Origin: Streptococcus sp. HMSC034E03
GTDB lineage: Bacteria > Bacillota > Bacilli > Lactobacillales > Streptococcaceae
NCBI RefSeq assembly: GCF_001811505.1
Contig: NZ_KV804969.1
Location: 1 to 64,000 of the forward strand
DNA: 64,000 nt
Reading direction: 5' to 3'
The translations under genes and the position numbers were made by a program. Positions 50,177 through 59,570 of the stretch are shown one piece after another. The notes under the pieces were generated by a model, which was not told the DNA's origin, did not search any database, and saw only the letters and a list, made by a program, of their open reading frames with translations. Position 1 is the first letter of the stretch; each line of letters begins with the position of its first letter.

Positions 50177-51880
50177 TTATTTTTTCTTAGGTGAATGGAT
50201 AGCCATTCCAAGAACATCAGCAAATGCTTCGTACATAACTTCAGAGTATGTTGGGTGACCGTGGATTGTCTTAAGCATTTCTTCTACAGTGATTTCCATT
50301 TCGATGATGCTTGACGCTTCATTGATCAATTCTGCAGCTGCAGGACCAATGATGTGGACTCCGAGGATTTCACCATATTTCTTATCGGCAATGACTTTAA
50401 CAAATCCTTGAGCAGCATCTGATGCAATTGCACGTCCGTTTGCGGCAAAGTTGAATTTACCGATTTGGACATCGTATTTCTCACGAGCTTGTTCTTCAGT
50501 CAAACCAACTGCTGCTACTTCTGGAAGTGTATAGATAGCTGCAGGAGTCAAGTTCAATTTGGCAACAGCGTGGTTTCCTTTAAGGGCATTTTCAGCAGCA
50601 ACTTCACCCATACGGAAGGCAGCATGTGCCAACATCTTAGTACCGTTGATATCACCTGGTGCATAAATACCAGGAACAGAAGTTTCCATGTACTCGTTAA
50701 CCTTGATACGACCACGGTCTAACTCAAACTCAACTTCTCCGATTCCTTCAAGGTCTGGAACACGACCGATTGAAAGAAGTGCTTTATTTGCGATGATATC
50801 ATCTTTGCCTTCAACTTTGATACGGAGTTTGCCATCTTCTTCAATGATTTCTTGAAGTTTAGTACCTGTCAAGATAGTCATACCTTTGCGTTCAAGAATC
50901 AAGCGAAGGTTCTTAGATACTTCCGCATCCATTGCTGGAACAATACGATCCATCATTTCGATAACAGTAACTTTTGAACCAAATGTCATGAAGGCTTGGC
51001 CAAGCTCGATACCGACAACTCCACCACCAATGATAACGAGACTTTCTGGTACTTCGTTCATTTCAAGGATGTCATCACTAGTCATCACAAGAGATGATTC
51101 CATACCAGGAACGTTAATTTTGCTTACTTTTGAACCACCAGCAAGGATAATCTTCTTAGTTTCAAGCAATTCAGAACCATTTACCAAGACATTCTTATCT
51201 TTAGTAATAGTACCGATACCTTTATGAACATCAACTCCATAGCTACGAAGAAGTCCTGCAACACCACCTACAAGGGTATTGACAACTTTAGATTTTGTTT
51301 CTAAAAGTTTCTCCATATCAACTGTGAAATTAGGATTTTCAATTACGATACCACGATTTGCTGCATGACCGATATTCTCGATAATTTCGGCGTTGTGAAG
51401 GTAAGTCTTAGTTGGGATACATCCACGGTTCAAACAAGTTCCACCAAGTTCAGATTTCTCAACAAGAGCAACCTTACCACCTAATTGAGCTGCTTTAATG
51501 GCAGAAACATAACCAGCAGGTCCACCACCAATAACAACGATATCATAAGCATCATCGCTCTTACCATCATCGTTCGAAGCACTTGCTGCAGGTGCTGGGC
51601 TAGCTTCTGGTGCAGATCCTCCAGCTGTTGGGATATTTTCCCCTTCTTCACCAAGATAACCGATAACTTCAGTAACAGGAACAGTCTCGCCGTCCCCTTT
51701 CAGGATAGCGATCAAGTAACCGTCTTCTTCTGCTTCCAATTCCATGCTGACTTTGTCAGTCATGATTTCCAAAAGGATTTCTCCTTCTTTTACAAATTCT
51801 CCGACTTTTTTATTCCATTGGACGATTTGTCCTTCTGTCATATCCACGCCGGCTTTTGGCATAATTACTTCTAAGGCCAT
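50177..51880 (-). CDS. lpd: Dihydrolipoamide dehydrogenase (E3) with N-terminal lipoyl domain
   Basis: This 567-residue protein is a fusion. Residues 1-78 form a lipoyl domain with the modified Lys43 in MTDKVSMELEAEEDG, followed by an Ala/Pro/Ser hinge (residues 87-108). The E3 flavoprotein follows from residue 112: FAD loop VVIGGGPAGYVSA, redox pair GGTCLNRGCIPTK, NAD site VIIGGGVVGIELG and C-terminal HIIGPAAAELINE. E3 reoxidises dihydrolipoamide with NAD. The lipoyl domain is normally on E2; in pneumococcus it is also on E3. It is encoded 39 bases after E2. Confidence 0.96.
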   Translation of the reverse strand: MALEVIMPKAGVDMTEGQIVQWNKKVGEFVKEGEILLEIMTDKVSMELEAEEDGYLIAILKGDGETVPVTEVIGYLGEEGENIPTAGGSAPEASPAPAASASNDDGKSDDAYDIVVIGGGPAGYVSAIKAAQLGGKVALVEKSELGGTCLNRGCIPTKTYLHNAEIIENIGHAANRGIVIENPNFTVDMEKLLETKSKVVNTLVGGVAGLLRSYGVDVHKGIGTITKDKNVLVNGSELLETKKIILAGGSKVSKINVPGMESSLVMTSDDILEMNEVPESLVIIGGGVVGIELGQAFMTFGSKVTVIEMMDRIVPAMDAEVSKNLRLILERKGMTILTGTKLQEIIEEDGKLRIKVEGKDDIIANKALLSIGRVPDLEGIGEVEFELDRGRIKVNEYMETSVPGIYAPGDINGTKMLAHAAFRMGEVAAENALKGNHAVAKLNLTPAAIYTLPEVAAVGLTEEQAREKYDVQIGKFNFAANGRAIASDAAQGFVKVIADKKYGEILGVHIIGPAAAELINEASSIIEMEITVEEMLKTIHGHPTYSEVMYEAFADVLGMAIHSPKKK

Positions 51881-51919
51881 ATCTTACTTCCTTTATCTAT
51901 ATTTCTAAAAATAAATTCT

Positions 51920-52963
51920 CTAAACCAACATTGAGATTGGGTTTTCAATTAAAGCTTTCAAGTCTTTCATAAACTTAGCACCAGCCATACCATCTACGAC
52001 ACGGTGGTCAATTGTTAAACCAAGACTCATAATTGGACGAATCACGATTTCACCATTTACTACAACAGGTTTCTCAATTGTTGAGCTAACCCCAAGGATT
52101 GCTGAGTTAGGTTGATTGATGATTGGACCGAATGATTGAACACCAAACATCCCCAAGTTACTGATGGTGAAGGTTGAGTTTTGCAATTCGCTAGGAGCCA
52201 GTTTACCATCCAAAGTACGTCCGATAACATCTTTGAAGGCAACTACCAACTCAGACAAGCTCATTTTTTCAGCATTATAAACAACTGGCGTCATCAAACC
52301 ATTATCCATTCCAACAGCCATCGCAAGGTTGACATAGTTGTGAGTGATAATTGTCTTACCATCTTCAGTTAATGACGCATTGATGTATGGGTGTTTCATA
52401 AGAGTCTTAACAACCGCAAGTGAAAGCAAGTCTGTAACAGTAATTTTCTTGCCAGTTGCTTCCATGATTGGATCAAGAACTTTCTTACGAAGTGCAAGCA
52501 TTTCAGACATATCAACATCGTAGTTAAGCGTAAAGGTTGGGGCAGTCAAGTATGACTCAACCATACGTTGAGCAATAACCTTACGCATAGGAGTCATAGG
52601 AATGCGTTCGATTTCTCCATAAGGAGTTACGTTATCTGGAACTTCTTCTACTTTCTCGATTTGAGCAGGTGACTTGATTGTTTCGTTTTCAATATTTTCA
52701 GGAAGGAAGGCTAAAACATCCTTCTTCATAATCTTACCACGGTGACCAGTTCCTTGGATTTCCTGCCAAGCAATATTATGCTCTAGTGCAATTCGTTTTG
52801 CGAGTGGTGAAATGCGAACCACATTAGTGTCTTTAAATGTTTCCACGTCTTCTTTGTGGACACGACCGTTTGCGCCTGAGCCAGAAATATCGTAGAGATT
52901 AATTCCTAAATCATCCGCTAATTTTCTAGCTGCAGGAGTCGCTCTTAGCTTATCATCAGCCAT
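51920..52963 (-). CDS. Dihydrolipoamide acyltransferase (E2) lacking a lipoyl domain
   Basis: This 347-residue E2 has no lipoyl domain. Residues 7-44 (RATPAARKLADDLGINLYDI) and 50-86 (RISPLAKRIALEHNIAWQEI) are two tandem peripheral-subunit-binding domains, followed by a hinge and the catalytic acyltransferase core (residues 120-347). The active site is in LTIDHRVVDGMAGAKF. The core assembles the multienzyme complex, with E1 and E3 docked on the binding domains. Pyruvate is the likely substrate; acetoin (aco naming) is the alternative. Confidence 0.93.
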   Translation of the reverse strand: MADDKLRATPAARKLADDLGINLYDISGSGANGRVHKEDVETFKDTNVVRISPLAKRIALEHNIAWQEIQGTGHRGKIMKKDVLAFLPENIENETIKSPAQIEKVEEVPDNVTPYGEIERIPMTPMRKVIAQRMVESYLTAPTFTLNYDVDMSEMLALRKKVLDPIMEATGKKITVTDLLSLAVVKTLMKHPYINASLTEDGKTIITHNYVNLAMAVGMDNGLMTPVVYNAEKMSLSELVVAFKDVIGRTLDGKLAPSELQNSTFTISNLGMFGVQSFGPIINQPNSAILGVSSTIEKPVVVNGEIVIRPIMSLGLTIDHRVVDGMAGAKFMKDLKALIENPISMLV

Positions 52964-52989
52964 GACCTCTCCTATTCTATACTAAGATA

Positions 52990-53182
52990 TTAAGGACGAA
53001 GAGGGCAATGAAAAAATAGGAGATTGACGATGTGTTCGATGAACACAAGGAAATCTATCTTTTTTTCACAGACCTCCGTCCGAATTCAATTACATGATAC
53101 TAAGGGCGTAAAAGTCACAGTGAAAATAGGAAATCTGACAAAGAAAGTTTATCTTTTTCACACAGACTTTAGCCCGAGTTCA
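52990..53182. repeat. Two diverged palindromic repeat units between E1-beta and E2 genes
   Basis: Unit 1 (about 52990-53089) and unit 2 (about 53100-53182) share AAGGRCG, TGAAAATAGGARAT, AATCT, TCTTTTT and CACAGAC segments in the same order. Unit 1 contains a perfect TGTGTTC-GAT-GAACACA hairpin. They fill most of a 296-base gap inside an otherwise tight operon, so they may modulate expression of E2. Confidence 0.55.
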
Positions 53183-53231
53183 ACTCTACAAGTAACTTGG
53201 ATACAAAACGTATCTCAAATAAGTTTTGTTT

Positions 53232-53249
53232 ACATAATTTATATTATGT
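53232..53249. repeat. 18-bp palindrome ACATAA-TTTATA-TTATGT, copy 4
   Basis: It lies 11 bases past the E1-beta stop codon (minus strand), inside the E1-beta/E2 gap. Confidence 0.6.
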
Positions 53250-53259
53250 GTGTTGTGTA

Positions 53260-54252
53260 TTATTGTTTGTTATAAGTTTTACGGATTGCATCTTTGATGC
53301 TTTCAACTGTCGGAATCATTGCATTTTCAAGATTTTGTGCATAAGGCATTGGTACATCTTCACCAGCACAACGGCGAATAGGTGCATCCAAGTAATCAAA
53401 TGCTTCTGATTCAGAAATGATAGCTGAGATTTCTCCGATAAATCCACTTGTCTTATGAGCGTCATTGACAAGAACCACTTTTCCAGTTTTCTTAACTGAG
53501 TTAATGATGATGTCTTTATCAAGTGGAACCAAGGTACGTGGGTCTACTACTTCTACAGAGATACCTTCTTCAGCTAACTCTTCAGCTGCTTGCATAACAC
53601 GACGAAGCATTTTTCCGTAAGTTACAACAGTGACATCAGTACCTTCGCGTTTGATTTCTCCGACACCAAGTGGAATGGTGTAGTCAGGATCAACAGGCAC
53701 TTCACCTTTTTGGTTGAATTCTGATTTGTATTCAAGAATGATAACAGGGTTGTTATCACGAATAGAAGACTTAAGAAGTCCTTTCATATCAGCTGGTGTA
53801 CCTGGAGCTACTACTTTCAATCCTGGGATATGCGTAAACCATGTTTCTAATGATTGTGAGTGTTGTGCTGCAGAACCTACACCATTACCAGCTGCACAGC
53901 GGATTGTCATTGGTACTTGACCTTTTCCACCAAACATATAACGAGTTTTAGCGGCTTGGTTAACGATAGCATCCATGGCAATTACAGAAAAGTCCATAAA
54001 AGTCATATCTACGATTGGACGAAGTCCAGTCATTGCAGCACCAGCAGCTGCACCAGAAATTGCAGCTTCAGAAATCGGACAGTCACGAACACGTTCTGGA
54101 CCAAATTCTTCAAGCATACCTACTGAAGTACCGAAGTCTCCACCGAAAACTCCGACATCTTCACCCATCAAAAGCACATTTTCATCACGACGCATTTCCT
54201 CAGACATTGCAAGGATAATGGTATCGCGGAAAGACATTAATTTAGTTTCCAT
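53260..54252 (-). CDS. Pyruvate (or acetoin) dehydrogenase E1 beta subunit
   Basis: This 330-residue E1-beta forms a heterotetramer with E1-alpha to decarboxylate the 2-oxo acid and reductively acylate lipoate. The transketolase-type core shows LLMGEDVGVFGG with the conserved glutamate, DCPISEAAISGAAAGAA, GGKGQVPMTIRCAAGNG and LVNDAHKTSGFIGE. Annotations of the pneumococcal orthologue use both pdhB and acoB. It begins 17 bases after the E1-alpha stop. Confidence 0.94.
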   Translation of the reverse strand: METKLMSFRDTIILAMSEEMRRDENVLLMGEDVGVFGGDFGTSVGMLEEFGPERVRDCPISEAAISGAAAGAAMTGLRPIVDMTFMDFSVIAMDAIVNQAAKTRYMFGGKGQVPMTIRCAAGNGVGSAAQHSQSLETWFTHIPGLKVVAPGTPADMKGLLKSSIRDNNPVIILEYKSEFNQKGEVPVDPDYTIPLGVGEIKREGTDVTVVTYGKMLRRVMQAAEELAEEGISVEVVDPRTLVPLDKDIIINSVKKTGKVVLVNDAHKTSGFIGEISAIISESEAFDYLDAPIRRCAGEDVPMPYAQNLENAMIPTVESIKDAIRKTYNKQ

Positions 54253-54269
54253 ATTTTCTCTACTTCTCC

Positions 54270-55238
54270 TTAGTCTGCGTAAATATCTTCGAATGCTGAT
54301 TCTAGTGGAGGGAATGGGCTTTCTTCTGCAAACTTAACAGATGCTTCCACTGCTTCCTTGACTTGAGCCTGAATTTCTTCAAGTTCTTCTGCACTTGCAA
54401 TCTTGTTCTCAACAAGGTACTTGCGAAGATTTTCGATTGGATCTTTTTCTTTCCACTCATCGACTTCTTCACGTGTACGATATTTACCAGGGTCTGATGA
54501 TGAGTGACCAAGCCAACGATAGGTTACACTTTCGATCAAGACAGAACCTTTACCAGAACGAACATGGTCAACTGCTTTTTTAAATCCTTCGTAGACATCG
54601 ATAACATTGTTACCGTCTTCGATAAACATTCCAGGAATACCGTAAGCAGCACTACGCTCATGGATATGCTTGACATTAGTCATTTTCTTAATATCGGCAG
54701 AGATTCCATAACCGTTATTGATACAGTAGAAAATTACCGGAAGATTCCAAATTGAAGCCATATTAACAGCTTCGTGGAATACACCTTCATTAGTCGCTCC
54801 ATCACCAAAGAAGCAGACAACGATTTTACCAGTGTTTTTCATTTGTTGAGTAAGGGCAGCCCCTACTGCGATTCCCATACCACCACCAACAATACCGTTG
54901 GCACCAAGGTTACCTGCATCAAGGTCGGCGATGTGCATAGATCCACCTTTACCTTTACAAGTTCCCGTATATTTACCAAGGATCTCAGCCATCATACCAT
55001 TGAGGTCGATTCCTTTAGCAATGGCTTGTCCGTGACCACGGTGGTTCGATGTTATGAGGTCGTCTTCGTTTAGAGCTAACATAGCCCCAACGTTTGCAGC
55101 TTCCTCACCAACAGAAAAGTGCGTCATACCTGGCACTTTACCTTTTTTTACTAATTGAGCAATTTTTAAATCCATACGACGAATTTCTTCCATCTTACGG
55201 AACATCTCAAGCAAAAGATTTTTATCTAAAGTTGACAT
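54270..55238 (-). CDS. Pyruvate (or acetoin) dehydrogenase E1 alpha subunit
   Basis: This 322-residue E1-alpha binds thiamine diphosphate: GDGATNEGVFHEAVNMASIWNLPVIFYCINN is the GDG...NN cofactor motif. SNHRGHGQAIAKG and GKGGSMHIADL flank the active site, and a serine/threonine loop (YRWLGHSSSDPGKYRT) is as in PDH E1. It is the first gene of a cluster of five (E1-alpha, E1-beta, E2, E3, lplA). Supplying acetyl-CoA from pyruvate fits the linked lipoate ligase and Pta. Confidence 0.94.
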   Translation of the reverse strand: MSTLDKNLLLEMFRKMEEIRRMDLKIAQLVKKGKVPGMTHFSVGEEAANVGAMLALNEDDLITSNHRGHGQAIAKGIDLNGMMAEILGKYTGTCKGKGGSMHIADLDAGNLGANGIVGGGMGIAVGAALTQQMKNTGKIVVCFFGDGATNEGVFHEAVNMASIWNLPVIFYCINNGYGISADIKKMTNVKHIHERSAAYGIPGMFIEDGNNVIDVYEGFKKAVDHVRSGKGSVLIESVTYRWLGHSSSDPGKYRTREEVDEWKEKDPIENLRKYLVENKIASAEELEEIQAQVKEAVEASVKFAEESPFPPLESAFEDIYAD

Positions 55239-55273
55239 AATCTTGCCTTTCTAAGTTTAATTTCTTATAGTTC

Positions 55274-55302
55274 TATTCTAACTGATAGGTTAACTAGAGT
55301 CA
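55274..55302 (-). promoter_or_regulatory. Promoter of the dehydrogenase operon
   Basis: Minus-strand TTGACT (55297-55302), 17-base spacer, TAGAAT (55274-55279), about 36 bases before the E1-alpha ATG. Confidence 0.75.
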
Positions 55303-55311
55303 AAGATTATG

Positions 55312-55329
55312 CTTGATATTTTTTCACAA
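55312..55329. promoter_or_regulatory. Candidate Rex (NADH/NAD sensor) operator
   Basis: TTGATA-TTTTTT-TCACAA matches the Rex form TTGTGA-N6-TCACAA in 10 of 12 defined positions. It lies 9 bases upstream of the -35. NAD-linked control of a pyruvate dehydrogenase would fit, but this is inference. Confidence 0.4.
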
Positions 55330-55336
55330 TATAAAA

Positions 55337-55369
55337 AAAGAAAAGTCAATGAAATCAAGACTTTTCTTT
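55337..55369 (-). terminator. Terminator of the MATE pump gene
   Basis: AAAGAAAAGTC and GACTTTTCTTT form a perfect 11-base stem over an 11-base loop, with T-rich sequence after it on the minus strand. Confidence 0.8.
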
Positions 55370-55418
55370 ACATAAAATAACTATTTCACAAACAGTTTTT
55401 CCAGTTTTTTTCATCAAA

Positions 55419-56759
55419 TTATTTGATTGTTTTCATAATAACTTGTAAACGCCACTGATAAAGTATACCACTAATCACCAGACTAACAATTAAACCAATC
55501 CAATAAGAATAGGCGCCTAATCCTGTCCAGTGATCTAAGACTAATCCCAGTGGAATGGCTACACCCCAGTATCCGAGAAGTCCAAGATAGAAGGGAACAA
55601 CCGTATCCTTGTAGCCACGTAAAATTCCTTGCAGAGGTGCTGCGAAGGTATCAGCTAATTGGAAAAACAAGCTATAGGTCATAAAAGAAGCTGTCAATTG
55701 AATGAAATCGGGATCTTGACCATAGAGACTAGCAACATTTTCACGATAAATATAAAGAAAACTTAGTGTCAAAATCGCGAAAATCATAGCTGTTAAACGT
55801 CCAATAAGTATGTATTGCTTAGCATCGTTTAAGCGTCTAGCCCCTACTTCGTAGGAAACAACAATAGCCATGGCTGTTGAGATGCTCATAGGAAAGGCGT
55901 ACATGAGAGTCGAAAAGTTCATGGCAGACTGATGACTTGCTATTATTAAAGATGAAAACTTTGCCATAATCAAGCCGACTACTGAAAAAATGGCTACTTC
56001 CGCAAAGACGGTTCCTCCGATTGGTAACCCAAGACGGATAGCTTCTTTGATTTTTTCTATTCGCAAGGGCATTGGTACTTCTAGATGATATTCCTTAAGC
56101 TTTTTATGCTTTAACAAGACAAGGATAGAAATCAATAACAAAACCCAGTAGGCAAGTGAGGTACCAAGACCTGCACCTGCACCTCCAAGTTCAGGTACTC
56201 CAAATGCTCCATAAATCAATACATAGTTGAAAGCACTATTAAAAGGAAGCAAGAGAAGCATGAGATACATAGATAATTTTGTTAATCCGAGTGTATCAAG
56301 TAGAGAACGTATCACACTGAAAAGTAAGAGCGGGATAATACCGATAGCTAGTAGCCACAAATAACGGATTGCTACACTTGCTACAGCTGTCTCTAATCCC
56401 ATATAGCCCAAAATAACTGGTACTAAAAAGAAGACCAGTACAAAAAGAAGAAGGGATAAGGCTAAAGATAGATAAATAAATTGATAAAAATCTGAAGCAA
56501 CCTCCTTCTTCTGTCCTTGGCCCAAATGGTGTCCGATAATAGGTACTAAGGCTGATACAATCCCTGTCAGAAAGGTGAAAAAAGGATTCCATAAGCTTGT
56601 AGCTATGGAAACTCCTGCCAGATCCAGTGTATTATACTGACCCGTCATTGTTGTATCAACAAAGGAGGCCGAATAATTAGCAAATTGGTAAATCAATATC
56701 GGAAAGAATATTTTTAAAAATAAGATAATTTTATCTTTGAGATGTTGAGTTGAGTACAT
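55419..56759 (-). CDS. MATE-family multidrug efflux transporter
   Basis: This 446-residue membrane protein has twelve hydrophobic helices and the MATE plan (NYSASFVDTTMTGQYNTLDLAGVSIATSLWNP in helices 1-2; SVIRSLLDTLGLTK; LQGILRGYKDTVVPFYLGLLGYW). MATE pumps export cationic drugs in exchange for Na+ or H+. The internal twofold repeat is complete, so it looks functional. The drug substrate is unknown. It starts 14 bases downstream of a small zinc-ribbon-like gene. Confidence 0.9.
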   Translation of the reverse strand: MYSTQHLKDKIILFLKIFFPILIYQFANYSASFVDTTMTGQYNTLDLAGVSIATSLWNPFFTFLTGIVSALVPIIGHHLGQGQKKEVASDFYQFIYLSLALSLLLFVLVFFLVPVILGYMGLETAVASVAIRYLWLLAIGIIPLLLFSVIRSLLDTLGLTKLSMYLMLLLLPFNSAFNYVLIYGAFGVPELGGAGAGLGTSLAYWVLLLISILVLLKHKKLKEYHLEVPMPLRIEKIKEAIRLGLPIGGTVFAEVAIFSVVGLIMAKFSSLIIASHQSAMNFSTLMYAFPMSISTAMAIVVSYEVGARRLNDAKQYILIGRLTAMIFAILTLSFLYIYRENVASLYGQDPDFIQLTASFMTYSLFFQLADTFAAPLQGILRGYKDTVVPFYLGLLGYWGVAIPLGLVLDHWTGLGAYSYWIGLIVSLVISGILYQWRLQVIMKTIK

Positions 56760-56773
56760 ACCTTCTCTTTCTA

Positions 56774-57031
56774 CTACTTTTCATCCAAGCCAAAAAGCTT
56801 TAAGCCGTATTTTTTCAAGCTTAATGGTGGATTACTAGCTTTTGATGTCGTGTGCCAACAATTACAAGTGTCGCAAAAATAGCTCCTAACCAAGCCTCCA
56901 TTATCATAGTCTACGGCGTGGTCGGCTTTTTCCTTGGTTTCATATTGAAGTTTAGTACGGTTGGCAGCAGGACAAAACACACCGTGACAAGCCTTTCGTT
57001 TTCTATCTCTAAGTTTACGAAAATAATTCAT
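56774..57031 (-). CDS. Small zinc-ribbon-like protein of unknown function
   Basis: This 85-residue basic protein has two cysteine clusters: ACHGVFCPAANRT near residue 16 and SYFCDTCNCWHTTSK near residue 55. Four or five Cys plus His could bind one zinc ion, similar to small phage or plasmid zinc proteins ending CxxCxxWHxTSK. The ATG at 57031 is preceded by TAGGAG; a TTG two codons earlier is less likely. It is packed 10 bases after pyrC and 14 bases before the MATE gene. Confidence 0.7.
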   Translation of the reverse strand: MNYFRKLRDRKRKACHGVFCPAANRTKLQYETKEKADHAVDYDNGGLVRSYFCDTCNCWHTTSKASNPPLSLKKYGLKLFGLDEK

Positions 57032-57041
57032 CCTCAAGCTC

Positions 57042-58313
57042 CTACTCTGCTTGATAAACGATTTGGCCCTTACAGATGGTGTATTTGACCTGCCCTTTTA
57101 ACTCTTCACCGATAAATGGTGAGTTAGACGCTTTAGAAGCAAAATGTGATCCTACGATACGGTTTTCCTTATCATCAAAAATGGTAATGTCTGCAGGTCC
57201 ATTTTCAGACAAATAACCTGCTTCAAAGTTATACAGTTTAGCTGGATTAACCGTCATTTTTTCAAGCAATTCCATCAAGGTCAAATGACCAGCTTCAACC
57301 AAGTAGGTTAAACCAAGTGACAAAGAAGTTTCTAAACCTGTCATACCTGATGGAGCTTTGGTAATATCTTCGACATTCTTTTCATCAGCATGGTGAGGCG
57401 CGTGGTCAGTCGCAATCACGGAAATGACTCCTGATTTCAGACCTTCGATAACAGCACGGCGATCAGACTCAAGGCGAAGAGGTGGATTCATCTTAGCGTT
57501 ACTTCCTTTAGTCAAAAGAAGAGCTTCAGTCTTAGAAAAATGTTGCGGTGCTACTTCTGCTGTTACGTTTGCTCCCAAATCTTGAGCGAACTCCACAACC
57601 TTAACACTTTCTTCTTTAGATAAATGCTGAATATGGACATGAGCTTTTGTTGCATAGGCAATCATAACGTCACGTGCAATCATAGCATACTCAGCTACTC
57701 CTGTTGCTCCACAGATATGGAAGTGTTCTTTAGCGATATTTTCGTTAAAACCAAGCGTACCATTCAGTCCAGGATCTTCCTCGTGTAAGCTGATAAAGGT
57801 GTTGAGTTTTTTAGCCTCTTCCATGGCTTCCTTGACCACTTTACTGCTTTCAAGCGGAATACCATCATCTGAAAAACCAACGGCTCCAGCTTCTAAAAGC
57901 GCCTTAAAGTCAGTCAAGTCTCGGCCATTAAAGTTCTTGGTAATCGTTGCTACAGACTTAACATTAATTTTTTCCTTTGCCGCAGATTGAAGAACTTCCT
58001 GTAAAGTCTCAACATCGGAGATGGTTGGATTGGTATTAGCCATCATGACAACTGTCGTAAAACCACCAGCTGCTGCTGCTAGTGCACCTGTATGAATGTC
58101 TTCTTTATGAGTTTGACCAGGTTCACGGAAATGAACATGGATATCCACCAAACCGGGTGCAACTACAAGACCAGTTGCATCAATGACCTCTGCATCTTTT
58201 TCACTAATTTGTGGTGCAATTTTGACAATTTTACCGTCTTCAACCAATACATCACACACATGATCCAAACCAGACTTAGGATCCATTACTCGACCATTTT
58301 TAATTAGTAACAT
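57042..58313 (-). CDS. pyrC: Dihydroorotase, class I
   Basis: PyrC (423 residues) closes carbamoyl aspartate to dihydroorotate in pyrimidine synthesis. Metal ligands are in [17 protein letters not shown] (HxH), HEEDPG, HICGATG and HIQHLS, and the catalytic aspartate is in [13 protein letters not shown]. There is no PyrR attenuator visible upstream, and the gene follows mutX by 12 bases. Confidence 0.96.
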   Translation of the reverse strand: MLLIKNGRVMDPKSGLDHVCDVLVEDGKIVKIAPQISEKDAEVIDATGLVVAPGLVDIHVHFREPGQTHKEDIHTGALAAAAGGFTTVVMMANTNPTISDVETLQEVLQSAAKEKINVKSVATITKNFNGRDLTDFKALLEAGAVGFSDDGIPLESSKVVKEAMEEAKKLNTFISLHEEDPGLNGTLGFNENIAKEHFHICGATGVAEYAMIARDVMIAYATKAHVHIQHLSKEESVKVVEFAQDLGANVTAEVAPQHFSKTEALLLTKGSNAKMNPPLRLESDRRAVIEGLKSGVISVIATDHAPHHADEKNVEDITKAPSGMTGLETSLSLGLTYLVEAGHLTLMELLEKMTVNPAKLYNFEAGYLSENGPADITIFDDKENRIVGSHFASKASNSPFIGEELKGQVKYTICKGQIVYQAE

Positions 58314-58325
58314 CTGCTTTCTCCT

Positions 58326-58790
58326 TTATTCGTAGAAATCCACTTGGGTATCCAATAACTTATCGCCATCATAAACAAACTTGGCTGAAAAGAATGGTTT
58401 ATCTTCTAAAAGCCACTCTACGAAGGTATGGTCTCCTTCCCAGGTTGGTTTGCTTAAAACCTCATCATAAGGAACCCATTCTAAGGTCCCTTCATTACAA
58501 TCAATCAACTCACCTTCAAACTCAGTTACTTTAAATACATAGGTGTACCAGTCAAGGTCTGGTGTAAATTCTGGAAAGGTGATGACTCCTTTTAGAATTG
58601 GTTTGGCTTTCAGACCTGTTTCTTCTAAAATTTCACGAGCAGCACATTCTTGTGGAGTTTCCCCCCGTTCTAACTTTCCACCTACACCGATCCATTTCCC
58701 TTCATGGACATCATTAGGCTTTTTATTGCGATGAAGCATGAGTAGCTCTTTCCCGTTATCAATGTAGCAAATTGTCGCTAACTGAGGCAT
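58326..58790 (-). CDS. mutX: 8-oxo-dGTP diphosphatase, MutX/MutT Nudix
   Basis: This 154-residue Nudix hydrolase removes oxidised dGTP. The Nudix box is GKLERGETPQECAAREILEETG near residues 38-60, and the N-terminus MPQLATICYIDNGKELLMLHR matches streptococcal MutX. It lies 9 bases after ung, with pyrC after it, so DNA-repair and pyrimidine genes share one transcript. Confidence 0.92.
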   Translation of the reverse strand: MPQLATICYIDNGKELLMLHRNKKPNDVHEGKWIGVGGKLERGETPQECAAREILEETGLKAKPILKGVITFPEFTPDLDWYTYVFKVTEFEGELIDCNEGTLEWVPYDEVLSKPTWEGDHTFVEWLLEDKPFFSAKFVYDGDKLLDTQVDFYE

Positions 58791-58799
58791 ATTCTCTCC

Positions 58800-59453
58800 T
58801 TATCTAAGCCAATCAATTGGCTCTTGTCCACTTTCTTTTAAGAATGCATTGGCCTTAGAAAAAGGCTTGGAACCCCAAAATCCTCTGTAAACTGAAAGAG
58901 GACTTGGGTGGGCTGATTCGATAATCAAGTGCTGAGGATTTGTAACCAAGGACTTCTTCTTACGTGCATAAGCACCCCAAAGTACAAAAACTACGGGTCT
59001 ATCAATATTATTGACAACCTTGAACACAGCATCTGTAAAAGGTTCCCATATTTGACCAGCATGACCGTTGGCCTGTCCTGCCGGAACTGTAAGACAGGCA
59101 TTTAACAAAAGAACCCCTTGCTCAGCCCAAGTAGTCAAATCATGAGAATTCTTAACTCCAATATCATCTGCAAGTTCTTTCAAGATATTTTGCAAAGAAG
59201 GAGGTGCTGGGATATTATCTGGAACAGAAAAACTCAAACCTTGAGCCTGACCAGGACCATGATAAGGATCTTGGCCTAGAATCACCACCTTAACCTCTTC
59301 CAGAGGAGTTGTTATAAGAGCCTGAAAAACCTTTTCTTTAGGAGGATATACAATTCCTTGAGCATAAACCTGCTCCATAAAGTGATTGATTTTTCCAAAA
59401 TAACCTTCAGGTAATTGCTCTTTAATCAAAGCGTGCCAAGATGAGTGTTGCAT
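58800..59453 (-). CDS. ung: Uracil-DNA glycosylase
   Basis: Ung (217 residues) removes uracil from DNA. The catalytic water-activating motif is [20 protein letters not shown], the DNA-binding histidine is in [15 protein letters not shown] and LLLNACLTV is conserved. The ATG at 59453 follows AAGGAG by 7 bases; a TTG two codons earlier is rejected. Confidence 0.97.
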   Translation of the reverse strand: MQHSSWHALIKEQLPEGYFGKINHFMEQVYAQGIVYPPKEKVFQALITTPLEEVKVVILGQDPYHGPGQAQGLSFSVPDNIPAPPSLQNILKELADDIGVKNSHDLTTWAEQGVLLLNACLTVPAGQANGHAGQIWEPFTDAVFKVVNNIDRPVVFVLWGAYARKKKSLVTNPQHLIIESAHPSPLSVYRGFWGSKPFSKANAFLKESGQEPIDWLR

Positions 59454-59570
59454 AGCCAACTCCTTCGTTAATACTGCCTCTATTATAGCAAAAAGTGGCT
59501 ATCTAAACCACTTTTAAAAGTATCTATTGAGATTTGAGAAGTTTTATAGAGAATTTATACTAAAGAGCCT

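Noticed and set aside
54774-55073. Plus-strand frames opposite the dehydrogenase genes
   Set aside because: They are shadows of highly conserved E1-alpha and E1-beta coding sequence.
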